A stretch of DNA of 64,000 nucleotides from Lewinellaceae bacterium (GTDB lineage Bacteria > Bacteroidota > Bacteroidia > Chitinophagales > Saprospiraceae), in the NCBI GenBank assembly GCA_020636075.1, contig JACJYO010000005.1, positions 1 through 64,000 on the forward strand. The letters run 5' to 3'. The position numbers were made by a program, and so were the translations under genes. This document shows, piece by piece, positions 1 to 9,247 of this stretch. The notes under the pieces were generated by a model. It was not told the DNA's origin and made no database searches. It saw nothing but the letters and a program-made list of their open reading frames with translations. Positions within the stretch are counted from its first letter, which is position 1. Each line of letters starts with the position of its first letter.

Positions 1-1860
1 CGTGTATTGGCGTATGCGCCCGCTGGCCGGGTTTAATCGGATCAGGCCTTTATTGGTACTTATCCAGAGCCTGCCCCGCTTGTCGTTCAATATACCATAG
101 ATCACATTATCGGGAAATCCGGTACGGGTATTGAAATGGGTGAAGATACCCGTGCGGGTATCCAGCCGGCTTAACCCTCCTCCATTGGTACCTACCCAAA
201 GGATATGGGGATGAAAAGGGTCGGTTAGCAAGCTGGTTACCTCGGCGGCCTGGATACTGTTTATTTCTCCTGGCGTCACCTGAAAGCGTTTGAAAACATA
301 GCCGGATTTTCCCGGAAGTGCTTGGAATAAACCTCGACTGGCTCCAATCCACCAGCCACCATCAATTGTTTTTTGCAGGGCATTTATTCGGCGCGAATCT
401 GCAAATTGATAATTAGAAAAGAAGGTATCCACCGTCAGAGCAGTTCGGTCAAACCGGAGGAGACCCTTGGAAACCGCAATCCACAGGTTGTCCTTTTCGT
501 CCGTTTCAACCGCAACAAACCAGCCCTTTTGTTTTACAGGCATTGATAACACTATATCCCATGCTCCGCCTGCTGCCGATTGACGACAAACCTGTAGAAT
601 ATCATATCGATTGGGATTTGTCACGGTCCAGTATCTCCCCGACTTGTCAACGTTTATTAGTGCCCCTGCAACTAGCCCGTCCCAGGCATTTTGGCGTACT
701 GCTGTAGCCGAAGAGGTCAATATTCTTTTTTTAACCGTCAGTACACCAAAATTTCCGGAAGTGTCTGTCCAGATATTGCTTTGAATGGAAGTACCCGGGA
801 ACCAGGTTTTAAATTGTTGCAGCCTGGGGGAATATCTTAACAGGCCATAGCCATTTGTGCCAATCCAAAGTATCCCGGATCGGTCCATGTATACAACATT
901 AAACCCCCCTGTTTTTGTAATTAACGTGCTTTGAAAATCCGATTCCCGAATTCGGGCTTTACCGGTATCGGACCGGTTTAAACTTAATATCTTTTCTCTG
1001 TGGACGATATAGATCTGGTTGTCCGTGACCCAAATCTTGTTTGCTGGAATTTCCGTTTCGGTCCATTGAACACCGGTATCGGTAATTTTCGCAAAACCCG
1101 ACCTGCCGCTCAGCCAAAGGGTGTTGTCTTTATCAATGCAAAAACCTTCTCCAGCTACCTCACTTTTTATGGGCTCATATCGCACTTCCCTTGCTTCCGG
1201 GTTCAGTTTAAAAAGACGTCCGTCTGCAATGCCCCAAATGCCATGACGGGTTTCCGGGTACAGGAAAACCATTTTTGCAGCGATTTCCATCGATTCTATT
1301 GCCTTGGCCGTAAAGTGGGATTGGGGATTCTTAGTTGGGGCGTTTATTGGCCTTTCCAGGGTAATCCGGAGGATAACAGATTGCCCCTCCGGTTTTATTA
1401 CGGTAATTAAAAGCCGACCATTCTTGTCGATCAAAGCACTCAGACATGTACCGGCCAGTTGGGCTTCCAATTCAGGCGGCGCCTTCAAGCGGTAGAAACG
1501 CTGCGTTTTTTTATGAAAAAAAGTCATGCCACCCAACGCCCGGATAAACAAGTAGTCTCCAAATTCTCTGAGCGAAACCGTTTGGTTCTCAAAAATGGAA
1601 TACGGATTGAGCGGATCGTAGGTAAACACCTTGATCTCCCGGCCATCATACCGATTCAGGCCATTGCGTGTACTGAACCAGAGGAAGCCCTCCTTGTCCT
1701 GAATAATATTGTTGACAAAACCCTGGGAGAGCCCATCCTCCACCGTTAGCTTTTCCAGGATCGGGCCGGCAGGCTGTGCCTGCAAAAACAAAGCTCCACC
1801 CCAGACTATGGCCAGGGTACACAGGACAGACCGGGTATGTCGGAAGAAAAGCACGGACAA
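1..1860 (-). CDS. Hybrid two-component sensor with Reg_prop propeller, 5' part (runs off window)
   Basis: The minus-strand frame is open from about 1860 to base 1, giving about 620 residues with no stop. It opens with a TTG at 1860 and a GTG at 1854, preceded by an in-frame stop; no early ATG exists. The N-terminus is a signal peptide ending in FLQAQ, then PILEKLTVEDGLSQGFV, GFLWFSTRNGLNRYDG and, near the edge, ISTNKGLIRL, which are Reg_prop beta-propeller repeats. The protein closely parallels the complete sensor at 33289-37389, including the same TTG/GTG start context, so kinase, receiver and AraC-type output domains are expected beyond the edge (inference). The gene starts about 20 bp after the TonB receptor stop, so it may be co-transcribed with the sigma/FecR/receptor operon. 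Its ligand is unknown. Confidence 0.85.
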   Translation of the reverse strand, partial: MSVLFFRHTRSVLCTLAIVWGGALFLQAQPAGPILEKLTVEDGLSQGFVNNIIQDKEGFLWFSTRNGLNRYDGREIKVFTYDPLNPYSIFENQTVSLREFGDYLFIRALGGMTFFHKKTQRFYRLKAPPELEAQLAGTCLSALIDKNGRLLITVIKPEGQSVILRITLERPINAPTKNPQSHFTAKAIESMEIAAKMVFLYPETRHGIWGIADGRLFKLNPEAREVRYEPIKSEVAGEGFCIDKDNTLWLSGRSGFAKITDTGVQWTETEIPANKIWVTDNQIYIVHREKILSLNRSDTGKARIRESDFQSTLITKTGGFNVVYMDRSGILWIGTNGYGLLRYSPRLQQFKTWFPGTSIQSNIWTDTSGNFGVLTVKKRILTSSATAVRQNAWDGLVAGALINVDKSGRYWTVTNPNRYDILQVCRQSAAGGAWDIVLSMPVKQKGWFVAVETDEKDNLWIAVSKGLLRFDRTALTVDTFFSNYQFADSRRINALQKTIDGGWWIGASRGLFQALPGKSGYVFKRFQVTPGEINSIQAAEVTSLLTDPFHPHILWVGTNGGGLSRLDTRTGIFTHFNTRTGFPDNVIYGILNDKRGRLWISTNKGLIRLNPASGRIRQYT

Positions 1861-1878
1861 ATGTAGTCCGGAATTACA

Positions 1879-4626
1879 CTAAAATCGCAGGCTCCAGGTC
1901 AAATGCGGCAGCCAGGGCAATCCGTTAATTTTTTGGGCAGTAAAGCCGCCATATGGGTCTGATTCTGTCCAATAGGTGAAATAGGTGTTCTTACGGTTGT
2001 ACACGTTGTAAAAACCTGCGCTGATCTGTTGTTTTACGCTGCCGGATTGCCAATGCCAAACCACATTGACGTCGAGCCGGTGTTGCCAGGGTTGCCGGTA
2101 ATCGCCAAAGCCAAGCCGCTCCACTGTTAGGCCTTGGCCGTGCAGATCCTGCAAGCGCGTACGGCCGCCGGAAGAAATGAGTAGCCTTGAAATGGCATCC
2201 CCCGAAGCAAGCTGCCAATTGGCTGACACAACGAAATGGTCCCCCAGCCGCTGAAGTACAACCAACTTCACATGGTGCCGCCGGTCAAAACGGGCCGGGA
2301 ACCACTGGTCATTGTTCAGGTTTTCAAACCTGCGCTCCGATTTGGAAAGCGTCCAGGAGATCCAGCCAGTGGTGGTCCCTGTTGTTTTTTCCAAAAATAC
2401 TTCGAGGCCGGCAGCACGCCCCTGGCCCAATTCAACCTCCTGCTCCCAGGAACGGAAGCCGTTGTCGTAAAAAACAAATTGCTCCGGATTGGTAAAATCA
2501 ATGGTATCCGTAAACGTAATCCAGCGTGCCGAGTAGGTTTCGATCCGGTGCATTTTTTTCAAAAAAACATCCGCCCGAACAGCCCAACCCGAACCGGACC
2601 AACCCATTCCGGTAGTGAGCTGATGGGTCCGTTGCGGCGGCAACGCCGGACCGGCCAGGAGCCAGATATCGCCGGTAGACTCGATATAATTCGGCGACAC
2701 CGTTCGAAGCACCTGGGTCAGCGTGCTCCAGGATGCCGACCAGGAGTAGCCACGATTCCATTTTTTTTCAATGGAAATGCGCGGTTGCGGCATAAACCAG
2801 GTTTCCCCCCGGTTGGAAAACGATTCTGCGCGCAAGCCTGCCCGCAACCGCCAATTTGGTCCCGGCATCCATTCCGCTTCGCCATGCAGTGCCAGCGTTG
2901 TCCCTTGTTCGTATTTGACATCTGACGATGCTTCAGGCAGGTTTTCGTCGTCGAGCGCAACCCAATAGGGAAGCGTTTGGGAGTTGCCGAAATAATAAAA
3001 TGGCAACACGCGCAGCACCGAGGCCTGGAATCCCCCGCGCATGGTTAACCGGTCGTTAGCGTACCAGTCCACATCCGTTTTTAGCGAATAGTCGAGGAGT
3101 TTGGTTTGGCTCACCGAACTCGATGTATCGCTGTAGAATTCCCCGGTGCCCGGGTCGTTGAGGGAGAACCGGTTTTGGCTGCTTGCCCGAAGCGCAAAAT
3201 GGCTTGCCGTCAGGGTGGTGTTGGCAAAACAGTTTTCCGAAAAAATGCGGTTCCAGCGCAAGGAGGCGAAGCGGTTTTTCCATTGGTATTGCGAACCAAA
3301 ATCAATGGAAAAAGCAGCAAAATTAGGCCCACCTCCGCCAAATGAATCTATCTGGACAAACTTCCGGTAGTCATCAAAATAGTCGCGGCCTTCATATAAA
3401 CTCAGGTAGACGCGATTTCGGGTGTCGAACGTCCAAAACACTTTCCAGTTTAGATCGGCAAAATGGTAATCCGTTTCCCCCTCCAGGCCATCTTTTTCCA
3501 TGGCTTTGCGGGTAAAATATTTCAAGACCGGTCCGGCCAGCGAACGCCGCATCGAAAATAGCATAGCGCTTTTTTCTTTTTTTAATGGCGCTTCAAGCGA
3601 TAAGCGCGCCGCCATCCAACCCAGCGAAACAGAACCGGCAATCTGCTGCAAATTGCCCTCGCGGGTACGCACGTCCAGCGCCGAAGCCGCCCGGCCTCCG
3701 AGGTACGCCGGCGCATCGCCTTTCCACAGCCGGGCCGAACGGACAATATCCGGATTGAACACCGAAAAAAGTCCCAGGCCATGCACCGGATTGAACACCA
3801 CAGCGTCGTCGACCAGCACCAGATTCTGATCGGTATCGCCACCGCGAACACTCCAGCCTCCCAGCCCGTCGATACTGGATTCGATACCCGGCAGCAGCAC
3901 CGCCGTACGCATCAAATCCGCTTCGCCGCCCAGTGCAGGCAGCAAGTCAAACGGTAATCGGGCAAGATTTTCTTCTTTTTTTTCGAAAAACGGCCGGTAC
4001 TGTTCGGCAACGGAATCGCTGGAGATTTCGACTTCCATCATCGCCGTTTGCACCGGCTGGAGCGGCAACACCAGGTTTCGGGCTTGCCCGGAGCTGAGTT
4101 CCAGCTTCGCCAATTGAAACCCGAGCATCGACACGATCAGGCGGGCCGATTGATTGCCGGGCAGCCGAAGGCTGAAAAAACCATAGCCGTTTGTTGTGGC
4201 AGAGCGGCCCGACTGGAGTTCCATGATAAACGCCCCGACCAGCCGTTCGCCATTGGTTGCATCCTCCACAAACCCGGAAAGCACCCGGTCGGGCGGTGGT
4301 TTTTTGTACAATAAAATCTGCCCGTTTGATTCCCGCCAGCCGAGGTTGCTGCTGCCCAGCAAGCGATCAAGAATGGCGGAAAGCTTTTCATTTTTAGAAG
4401 AAATAGAAATGCGTTGTGGCGCGTCGAACAGTTGATCGCTGAAGCCAATAGCCACCCCGGATGCCCGGCTTAAGTTGAGCAGCGTTTCGTTCAAGGGTTG
4501 GTTGGAGACCTCAAAATTGAGCCGTTGACCCAAAATGTTTTGCGCTGTGCCGCTATAGGCACCGACGCAAAGTGAAAAAACAAGTGGTCCTAAAAACCGG
4601 AGTACACGAAATTTTTTGGCGGGCAT
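1879..4626 (-). CDS. TonB-dependent outer-membrane receptor with STN signalling domain
   Basis: A 915-residue protein with a signal peptide ending near GTAQ. An STN (secretin/TonB N-terminal) domain covers about residues 30-108 (RLNFEVSNQPLNETLLNLSR). A carboxypeptidase-like regulatory domain follows at about 112-185. The plug is at about 225-320, with WSVRGGDTDQNLVLVDD and the plug-end motif YLGGRAASALDVRTR. A 22-strand type beta-barrel runs to a C-terminal aromatic residue (LTWSLRF). STN-bearing receptors of the FecA type import a TonB/ExbB-energised substrate and signal to a FecR anti-sigma factor, and fecR lies 12 bp upstream here. There is no SusD partner, so this is not a SusC glycan system. 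The substrate cannot be read from the sequence. Confidence 0.9.
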   Translation of the reverse strand: MPAKKFRVLRFLGPLVFSLCVGAYSGTAQNILGQRLNFEVSNQPLNETLLNLSRASGVAIGFSDQLFDAPQRISISSKNEKLSAILDRLLGSSNLGWRESNGQILLYKKPPPDRVLSGFVEDATNGERLVGAFIMELQSGRSATTNGYGFFSLRLPGNQSARLIVSMLGFQLAKLELSSGQARNLVLPLQPVQTAMMEVEISSDSVAEQYRPFFEKKEENLARLPFDLLPALGGEADLMRTAVLLPGIESSIDGLGGWSVRGGDTDQNLVLVDDAVVFNPVHGLGLFSVFNPDIVRSARLWKGDAPAYLGGRAASALDVRTREGNLQQIAGSVSLGWMAARLSLEAPLKKEKSAMLFSMRRSLAGPVLKYFTRKAMEKDGLEGETDYHFADLNWKVFWTFDTRNRVYLSLYEGRDYFDDYRKFVQIDSFGGGGPNFAAFSIDFGSQYQWKNRFASLRWNRIFSENCFANTTLTASHFALRASSQNRFSLNDPGTGEFYSDTSSSVSQTKLLDYSLKTDVDWYANDRLTMRGGFQASVLRVLPFYYFGNSQTLPYWVALDDENLPEASSDVKYEQGTTLALHGEAEWMPGPNWRLRAGLRAESFSNRGETWFMPQPRISIEKKWNRGYSWSASWSTLTQVLRTVSPNYIESTGDIWLLAGPALPPQRTHQLTTGMGWSGSGWAVRADVFLKKMHRIETYSARWITFTDTIDFTNPEQFVFYDNGFRSWEQEVELGQGRAAGLEVFLEKTTGTTTGWISWTLSKSERRFENLNNDQWFPARFDRRHHVKLVVLQRLGDHFVVSANWQLASGDAISRLLISSGGRTRLQDLHGQGLTVERLGFGDYRQPWQHRLDVNVVWHWQSGSVKQQISAGFYNVYNRKNTYFTYWTESDPYGGFTAQKINGLPWLPHLTWSLRF

Positions 4627-4638
4627 AAGTCTGAGTTT

Positions 4639-5640
4639 TTATCGTGGACACTGGCCTCCTTCCAATCGGATGCTTCCTGCTTTTCGTTCAATGTTTACGC
4701 CGAAAACGGCTTCAAGGTTGGCCAATATCCCGACCAGATCGGCCTTCGGGAAATAACCCGAATACCGGCAGTCGGATAAGGCAGCATTTCCAAGGACAAT
4801 GTTCTGCTCAAAGCGCCGGCTGAGACGCTCGACCACCGCAGCCAACGGAAGGTTTTGAAACGTCATTTCCGAGGTGCGCCATTCGGCAATGTGGGTGTCG
4901 CCCGGCGTGGATATTTCCATTTTCCGGGTGTTCTTCGCCACCACAGCCTGCTGTCCCGGCCATAGTTCGGCAATTTCGGATTTCGTGGAAATCTGCACTC
5001 TTCCGGTTCGGAGGGCCACTTCAACCGTAGGCTCGGAAGCCCTTGCCCGCACATTGAACGAGGTGCCCAGCACCCGCACCTGGCAACCGTCGGTTTCCAC
5101 GTCAAACGGTTTGGTTGGGTCTTTTGCCACTTCGAAAAAAGCTTCGCCGGTGAGCCTGACCTGCCGTTCGGGCTGTTCGTCGACATTTTTTACATAGGAA
5201 ATTTCGGAATCGCTGTTGAGCCAAACGCGCGAGCCGTCGGGCAGGTTTACCCGTTGATTTTGCTGCGGCCCGGAGGCTACGGTTTCCCATTCGCTTGCCA
5301 GGGTGCCGGCTTGCCTGAAGACAAAAACAGCCGCCAGCAGCACAACCAGCGCTGCCGCTGCCGCCCACCACAAGCGTTTGGGGTTGCGGTGTGTCACGGC
5401 GAATTCGGTGGTTGGGGCGGCTTCTACCCGTAGCCGGTTCTTCAGTGCGTTCAGCTCGGTGGGAATATCGACCGGCGGTACATCCTGCCCGGAGGCTTTA
5501 AAAATTGCCTCAATTTCAGCGGCGGCCCGTTGGTTTTCGGCAGATGCTTCGAGCCATGCCTTGAGCTGTTTGGCCTCAGCGGTCGTCAGCCCTTCGGCGA
5601 GCCGTTTAAAAACAAGATGCAGATATTTTTCAGTTGCCAT
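4639..5640 (-). CDS. FecR family anti-sigma factor
   Basis: A 333-residue inner-membrane protein. A cytoplasmic N-terminal part (1-88) would bind the sigma factor. One membrane helix lies at about 90-108 (WWAAAAALVVLLAAVFVF). The periplasmic FecR domain is at about 118-215 (VNLPDGSRVWLNSDSEISY, VRLTGEAFFEVAKD, VRVLGTSFNVRA). The C-terminal DUF4974 domain, about 255-330, is expected to contact the receptor STN domain. Family knowledge: FecR relays the receptor signal and releases or activates the ECF sigma factor. Gene order sigma-fecR-receptor with a 68-bp gap to the sigma gene and a 12-bp gap to the receptor is the canonical cell-surface signalling operon. Confidence 0.93.
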   Translation of the reverse strand: MATEKYLHLVFKRLAEGLTTAEAKQLKAWLEASAENQRAAAEIEAIFKASGQDVPPVDIPTELNALKNRLRVEAAPTTEFAVTHRNPKRLWWAAAAALVVLLAAVFVFRQAGTLASEWETVASGPQQNQRVNLPDGSRVWLNSDSEISYVKNVDEQPERQVRLTGEAFFEVAKDPTKPFDVETDGCQVRVLGTSFNVRARASEPTVEVALRTGRVQISTKSEIAELWPGQQAVVAKNTRKMEISTPGDTHIAEWRTSEMTFQNLPLAAVVERLSRRFEQNIVLGNAALSDCRYSGYFPKADLVGILANLEAVFGVNIERKAGSIRLEGGQCPR

Positions 5641-5708
5641 TTTATGTAAAGCAAGTACTGTATTTCAGATGCCAAATCGGGAGCCTCCCCCCTATTCGGC
5701 GGCGTTAT

Positions 5709-6296
5709 TTAATTTAAAAAAGTAGTTGAAACGATTACAGGCAATAGCAATTTAAGCCAGGGGCCCAGGTCGGCGCGCAATTGGCGAAGTGCTTTCCCGA
5801 TCTGGTTTTCGATGGTTTTGGGGCTAAGCTCCAGTTGCTCGGCTATTTCCTGATAGGTTAATTCCTGCATGCGGCTCATGCGAAAAATAAGGCGGCATTG
5901 CGCGGGCAGCCGGTCGATGGCTGCCTGAACGAGTTGTTGAAGGCTCTCCATTTCCAAAACCTGCTGCGCGGAGTGGCTTGCGTCGGGCAGGTTCAGGGAT
6001 GCTTCTTCCGGCGCCGTAAGTATTTTCTTTTTGCGCAACAGCCCCAGGCATTCATTGACGATGCTGCGCTGGAGGTAGCCTTTGATCGTAGTTTTCACTT
6101 CGATTTCGCTGCGCTTTTGCCAAAAACGAACAAACACCTCCTGCACGCAATCTTTAGCAACACCCGGGTCGGCGAGCATGGAACATGCGATTTTGAAAAG
6201 ATAGCCGTAGTAGCTTTCAAACAAACTGTCGAGTGCCGTTTCATCCCCCTGACGGAGGCGTTCGAGCAGCTGTTTTTCGTCGTGGCGGTTTTCCAT
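5709..6296 (-). CDS. ECF RNA polymerase sigma-70 factor
   Basis: A 195-residue sigma factor of the Bacteroidota ECF type. Region 2 covers about 20-90 (LFESYYGYLFKIACSML, CVQEVFVRFWQKR). Region 4 covers about 125-180 (LPAQCRLIFRMSRM, ELTYQEIAEQLELSPKTIEN), a helix-turn-helix that reads the -35 element. The start ATG follows an AT-rich stretch. It is the first gene of the minus-strand operon with fecR and the TonB receptor and probably controls that operon and distant targets. A short hydrophobic C-terminal tail (LLLPVIVSTTFLN) follows region 4, which is slightly unusual for the family. Confidence 0.93.
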   Translation of the reverse strand: MENRHDEKQLLERLRQGDETALDSLFESYYGYLFKIACSMLADPGVAKDCVQEVFVRFWQKRSEIEVKTTIKGYLQRSIVNECLGLLRKKKILTAPEEASLNLPDASHSAQQVLEMESLQQLVQAAIDRLPAQCRLIFRMSRMQELTYQEIAEQLELSPKTIENQIGKALRQLRADLGPWLKLLLPVIVSTTFLN

Positions 6297-6499
6297 TTTT
6301 TAAAAAAAAATACGCGGAACAGCGCTTTTGGAAATCAAGTTTGAAGCAAACTAACGGCTTATGCAGGGCCCGGCACATTCAAAGTGCAGGGTTTTGTCCG
6401 CAATTGTCAAAAAGGCGGTCGCATGAAAAAAAATGAGCATTCCGATGAGGGGGGTGCGCGGGTGCTTCCATCTAAGCGACATCTGAATTCAACATTTTT

Positions 6500-8026
6500 A
6501 TGCACCAAACATTTTTTGACATGCTAAAAAAACTCTTATTCCTGTTTGTCTTGCTATCGGGTTTGACCCCCTTCCGGGCTATGGCCCAACCAGACCCCTG
6601 CGACCCACCCATCGTAAATCAATTGGTGAACGATTTGATCGCTGAAGGTTTTGACTGCCTGAACGGCGCCGGGCCTTTTGACTGCGTGGATGATGTATTG
6701 AACTACGCTTTTGAAAACTGTCCGCCTGTAATCGACACTACCTGGGGCAACCCCTGCGACCCGGCTGTCGTGGCGCAACTGACCCTGGACCTGATCGATC
6801 AGGGCGCTGATTGCCTCATTGGCGCCGGGCCGTTCAACTGTGTGGACGATGTCTTCGACTATGTTTTTGAAAACTGCCCGCCGCCAATTGATACTACCGC
6901 ATGCGATCCTTGCAACCCGGCAGTGGTCGGCCAGTTGATCGCCGATTTGATCGCCGAAGGGTTCGATTGCCTCAACGGCGCCGGGCCCTTTGATTGCGTG
7001 GATGATGTGTTCGATTATGCTTTTGCCAATTGTCCGCCCGGCATCGATACCACCTGGGGCAACCCCTGCGATTCGGCACTGGTAGCCCAACTCACGCTGG
7101 ATCTGATCGATCAGGGTGCTGATTGCCTCATTGGCGCCGGACCGTTCGATTGCGTGAACGACGTGTTCGAATTCGTATTTGAAAACTGTCCGCCGCCTAT
7201 CGATACCACTTGGGGTAACTCCTGCGATTCGGCACTGGTAGCCCAACTCACGCTGGATCTGATCGATCAGGGTTTTGATTGCCTCGTTGATGCCGGACCC
7301 TTTCCCTGCGTGGATGATGTGTTCGAATACGCCTTTGAAAACTGTCCGGTCAACAATGACGGCGACTGCGACCCGGCTGCTGTATCAGCTGCTATTGACG
7401 ATCTGATCGCACAAGGCTACGATTGTCTGATTGGCGCCGGACCCTTCAATTGTGTACACGATGTGTTGTGTTATGCCCTGGACAACTGCCCGCTTCCGAT
7501 GGACACAGCCTGGTATGACGTTCCTGCTTGTCTGCTCGATTTGCCCGCAGGTATTACCACGTTCCAGCAGTTTTTAACCTACCTGGTCGACAACTGCGAT
7601 TCAACTGTCACAGGCGATATTCCGGCTTGCTGGTTGGGTGCGCCGGTGTTCGACAACGATGCAGACTTTTTTGAGTGGATCATGGAGAATTGCCCGGATG
7701 GCGATAGCCTGATTTTTCAAAATGACAACCAACTGATGCGCTCCTTTTTTGCCGGAAACACCACTGCGGCAAAAAATCTGAACACATTGGATGGGTTAAC
7801 CCTCAGCCCGAATCCGGCAAATACCGACCTTGAAATACGGCTAAACAGTGGCGAGATCAATCGAATTGAACTGCTCGACCTGACCGGCCGACAGGTGCTT
7901 GCCCGGCAAAATGTCAATCAAAACCGCGTACGGATTTCCTTAACCGAGGTGCCTTCGGGCATTTATATGGCGCGTGTTTTTGATCAGCAAAACCGTATTG
8001 GTATACGAAAAGTGGTGAAGCAGTAA
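6500..8026 (+). CDS. Secreted four-cysteine-repeat protein with T9SS sorting domain
   Basis: A 508-residue protein. The start may instead be the ATG at 6521, which puts MLKKLLFLFVLLSG directly at the signal peptide (cleavage after AMAQ). The body is six tandem repeats of about 52 residues with cysteine spacing C-x18-C-x8-C-x11-C and the signature GAGPFxCVDDVxxYxFENC. Two shortened repeats that keep only the last part follow (PACLLDL..., PACWLGA...). The last 75 or so residues (LSPNPANTDLEIRL ... GIYMARVF) are a type A T9SS C-terminal sorting domain, so the protein should be exported and attached at the cell surface. I do not recognise the repeat as a named family. The even cysteine count suggests disulphides formed outside the cytoplasm. 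It is divergent from the sigma operon across about 200 bp that show nothing else recognisable. Confidence 0.85.
   Translation: MHQTFFDMLKKLLFLFVLLSGLTPFRAMAQPDPCDPPIVNQLVNDLIAEGFDCLNGAGPFDCVDDVLNYAFENCPPVIDTTWGNPCDPAVVAQLTLDLIDQGADCLIGAGPFNCVDDVFDYVFENCPPPIDTTACDPCNPAVVGQLIADLIAEGFDCLNGAGPFDCVDDVFDYAFANCPPGIDTTWGNPCDSALVAQLTLDLIDQGADCLIGAGPFDCVNDVFEFVFENCPPPIDTTWGNSCDSALVAQLTLDLIDQGFDCLVDAGPFPCVDDVFEYAFENCPVNNDGDCDPAAVSAAIDDLIAQGYDCLIGAGPFNCVHDVLCYALDNCPLPMDTAWYDVPACLLDLPAGITTFQQFLTYLVDNCDSTVTGDIPACWLGAPVFDNDADFFEWIMENCPDGDSLIFQNDNQLMRSFFAGNTTAAKNLNTLDGLTLSPNPANTDLEIRLNSGEINRIELLDLTGRQVLARQNVNQNRVRISLTEVPSGIYMARVFDQQNRIGIRKVVKQ
6599..7510 (+). repeat. Six tandem 156-bp coding repeats (52-residue Cys4 unit)
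   Basis: Each unit runs from a CDP/CNP/CDS triplet to an IDTTWGN linker. Units 2, 4 and 5 share VAQLTLDLIDQG, and units 1 and 3 share LIAEGFDCLNGAGPFDCV, so the array may have expanded as a two-unit block. The last unit is more divergent and carries a fifth cysteine (VLCYALDNC). Confidence 0.85.
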
Positions 8027-8106
8027 TTCGACTGTTTTAATTCGTGGATGATAACATTGAGTCGTCATGCGAATTTTGAGGGATAGTTGTGCGCTGAACA
8101 TCGATG

Positions 8107-8234
8107 AAACGAGGCTGTAGCAAAAGTCCTTGCACACGCAGGCAATTTCAAATTTGAGGGTGTCTCAAAAGAGAGAAATCTGAAATGCCCACCGTAGAAT
8201 ATTTTAATTTTTCTCTATTGCTACAGCCTCGTTT
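8107..8234. repeat. Small inverted-repeat element (MITE-like)
   Basis: A perfect 17-bp inverted repeat, AAACGAGGCTGTAGCAA at 8107-8123 and its complement at 8218-8234, encloses about 94 bp without a gene. The interior holds a stretch (about 8167-8205, AGAGAGAAATCTGAAATGCC onward) that recurs almost exactly, in opposite orientation, at about 21238-21276. No transposase is present. It sits between two convergent genes. Confidence 0.7.
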
Positions 8235-8239
8235 AATTG

Positions 8240-8923
8240 TTACTTAACAACCAGTTTATACCCTTCCCCGTGCGCGTTCAGTATTTCTATGCTGGGATCC
8301 TGTTTCAGGTAATTCCGCAGTTTAGTAATATAAACATTCAAGCTGCGGCTTTTGAGCTGATCGTCATCCTGCCAGACTTTGGCGAGTACAAAATCGCGCG
8401 TAACCAGCTTGTTTTTATGCTTGAAAAATACCTGGAGCAATTTGGACTCCATTGCAGACAATCGGATTGGTTGATCGCCATCGAATACCAGTTCCCTTGA
8501 AATGGGATCGAAGGAATATTGACCCAGTATGAATGCCTGCTCCCGGGTTTCTTCCTGATAGCCCACCCGTCTCAAGACGGCCTTTATCCGCAGATAAAGT
8601 TCTTCCATACTAAAGGGCTTGGTCACGTAATCATCCGCGCCGATGGTTAGTCCCTTGATGCGGTCTTCCCTGTTTGTTTGTCCGGTGAGGAAAATGATGG
8701 GAACCTGCTCATCCAGATCCCGGATATCCGCAGCAAGGCTGAACCCGTCTTTGAAGGGCATCTTCACATCCAGAATGCAGCAATCGGCCCGCATGGTACG
8801 GAAAGCGGTCAGCCCGTCGGTGGCGTTGTGTTTCAAAATGACCTCGAAGCCCTTTTCCTGCAGGTATTCCGCCACCATGGCGCTGAACTGCATTTCGTCG
8901 TCGACAAAGAGTATGCTTTTCAT
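8240..8923 (-). CDS. OmpR/PhoB-family response regulator (orphan)
   Basis: A 227-residue regulator when started at the ATG at 8923 (MKSILFVDDE); an upstream in-frame start at 8953 would add an unlikely ten residues. The receiver domain (1-115) has the acidic pocket VDDE, phospho-acceptor Asp52 (CCILDVKMP), the conserved Thr (FLTGQ) and Lys (VTKPFS). A winged-helix DNA-binding domain follows at about 130-225 (LSAMESKLLQVFFKHKNKLV, KSRSLNVYITKLRNYL). No histidine kinase is adjacent, and it is transcribed away from fibre A. OmpR-family proteins bind short direct repeats in tandem. Candidate sites of that kind lie at 15311-15345 and 15973-16007, but that link is only inference. Confidence 0.93.
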   Translation of the reverse strand: MKSILFVDDEMQFSAMVAEYLQEKGFEVILKHNATDGLTAFRTMRADCCILDVKMPFKDGFSLAADIRDLDEQVPIIFLTGQTNREDRIKGLTIGADDYVTKPFSMEELYLRIKAVLRRVGYQEETREQAFILGQYSFDPISRELVFDGDQPIRLSAMESKLLQVFFKHKNKLVTRDFVLAKVWQDDDQLKSRSLNVYITKLRNYLKQDPSIEILNAHGEGYKLVVK

Positions 8924-8950
8924 TTTATGTGGAACGAAGATACGGGGACA

Positions 8951-9005
8951 CATGCGATTCAGGGGCTAAACTTATCGTGATATGCCCAAAACGCTTGTCA
9001 TGTTG
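8951..9005. repeat. Dispersed intergenic repeat, copy 1
   Basis: The blocks GCGATTCAGGGGCTAAACT and TATGCCCAAAACGCTTGTCA recur in the same order, with a few changes, at 44703-44793. A third block at 8071-8100 (GAATTTTGAGGGATAGTTGT onward) recurs as its complement at 44801-44840. The function is unknown. The copies flank the response regulator here and follow the FAD oxidoreductase at the other site. Confidence 0.6.
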
Positions 9006-9149
9006 CAAACAACTGCACAAGTCCAATTTCAGCGTAAAATTTAGCCTGCAGCCGGCAAAAGTCAGGTGCCGAATGGGAAATAGCAAAGTCTTCATTGGTA
9101 GTCAAGATCCGGTGATACTGAATTCCGGGGCTATTTCTGGTTCAAATTA

Positions 9150-9212
9150 AACAATAGTGAAAGAATCCTGAACAATAGTCAAGGTCCACAGCCTTCCTGG
9201 CTTCGAACTTTG
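9150..9212 (+). promoter_or_regulatory. Fibre A promoter: 21-bp-spaced direct repeat plus TTTG
   Basis: AACAATAGT occurs at 9150-9158 and again at 9171-9179, exactly 21 bp apart. A Bacteroidota -7-like element, GAACTTTGCC, has its TTTG at 9209-9212, 36 bp before the ATG. The spacing fits an activator bound as a direct-repeat dimer next to RNA polymerase. Compare the sites at 21512, 28847, 37422 and 58274. Confidence 0.6.
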
Positions 9213-9247
9213 CCTCTGAAATAAATTTATGGCAAACGTTCTCCATC

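Noticed and set aside
1879..4626. SusC-type polysaccharide-utilisation locus
   Set aside because: The receptor has an STN domain and a sigma/FecR pair, and there is no SusD lipoprotein or carbohydrate-active enzyme.
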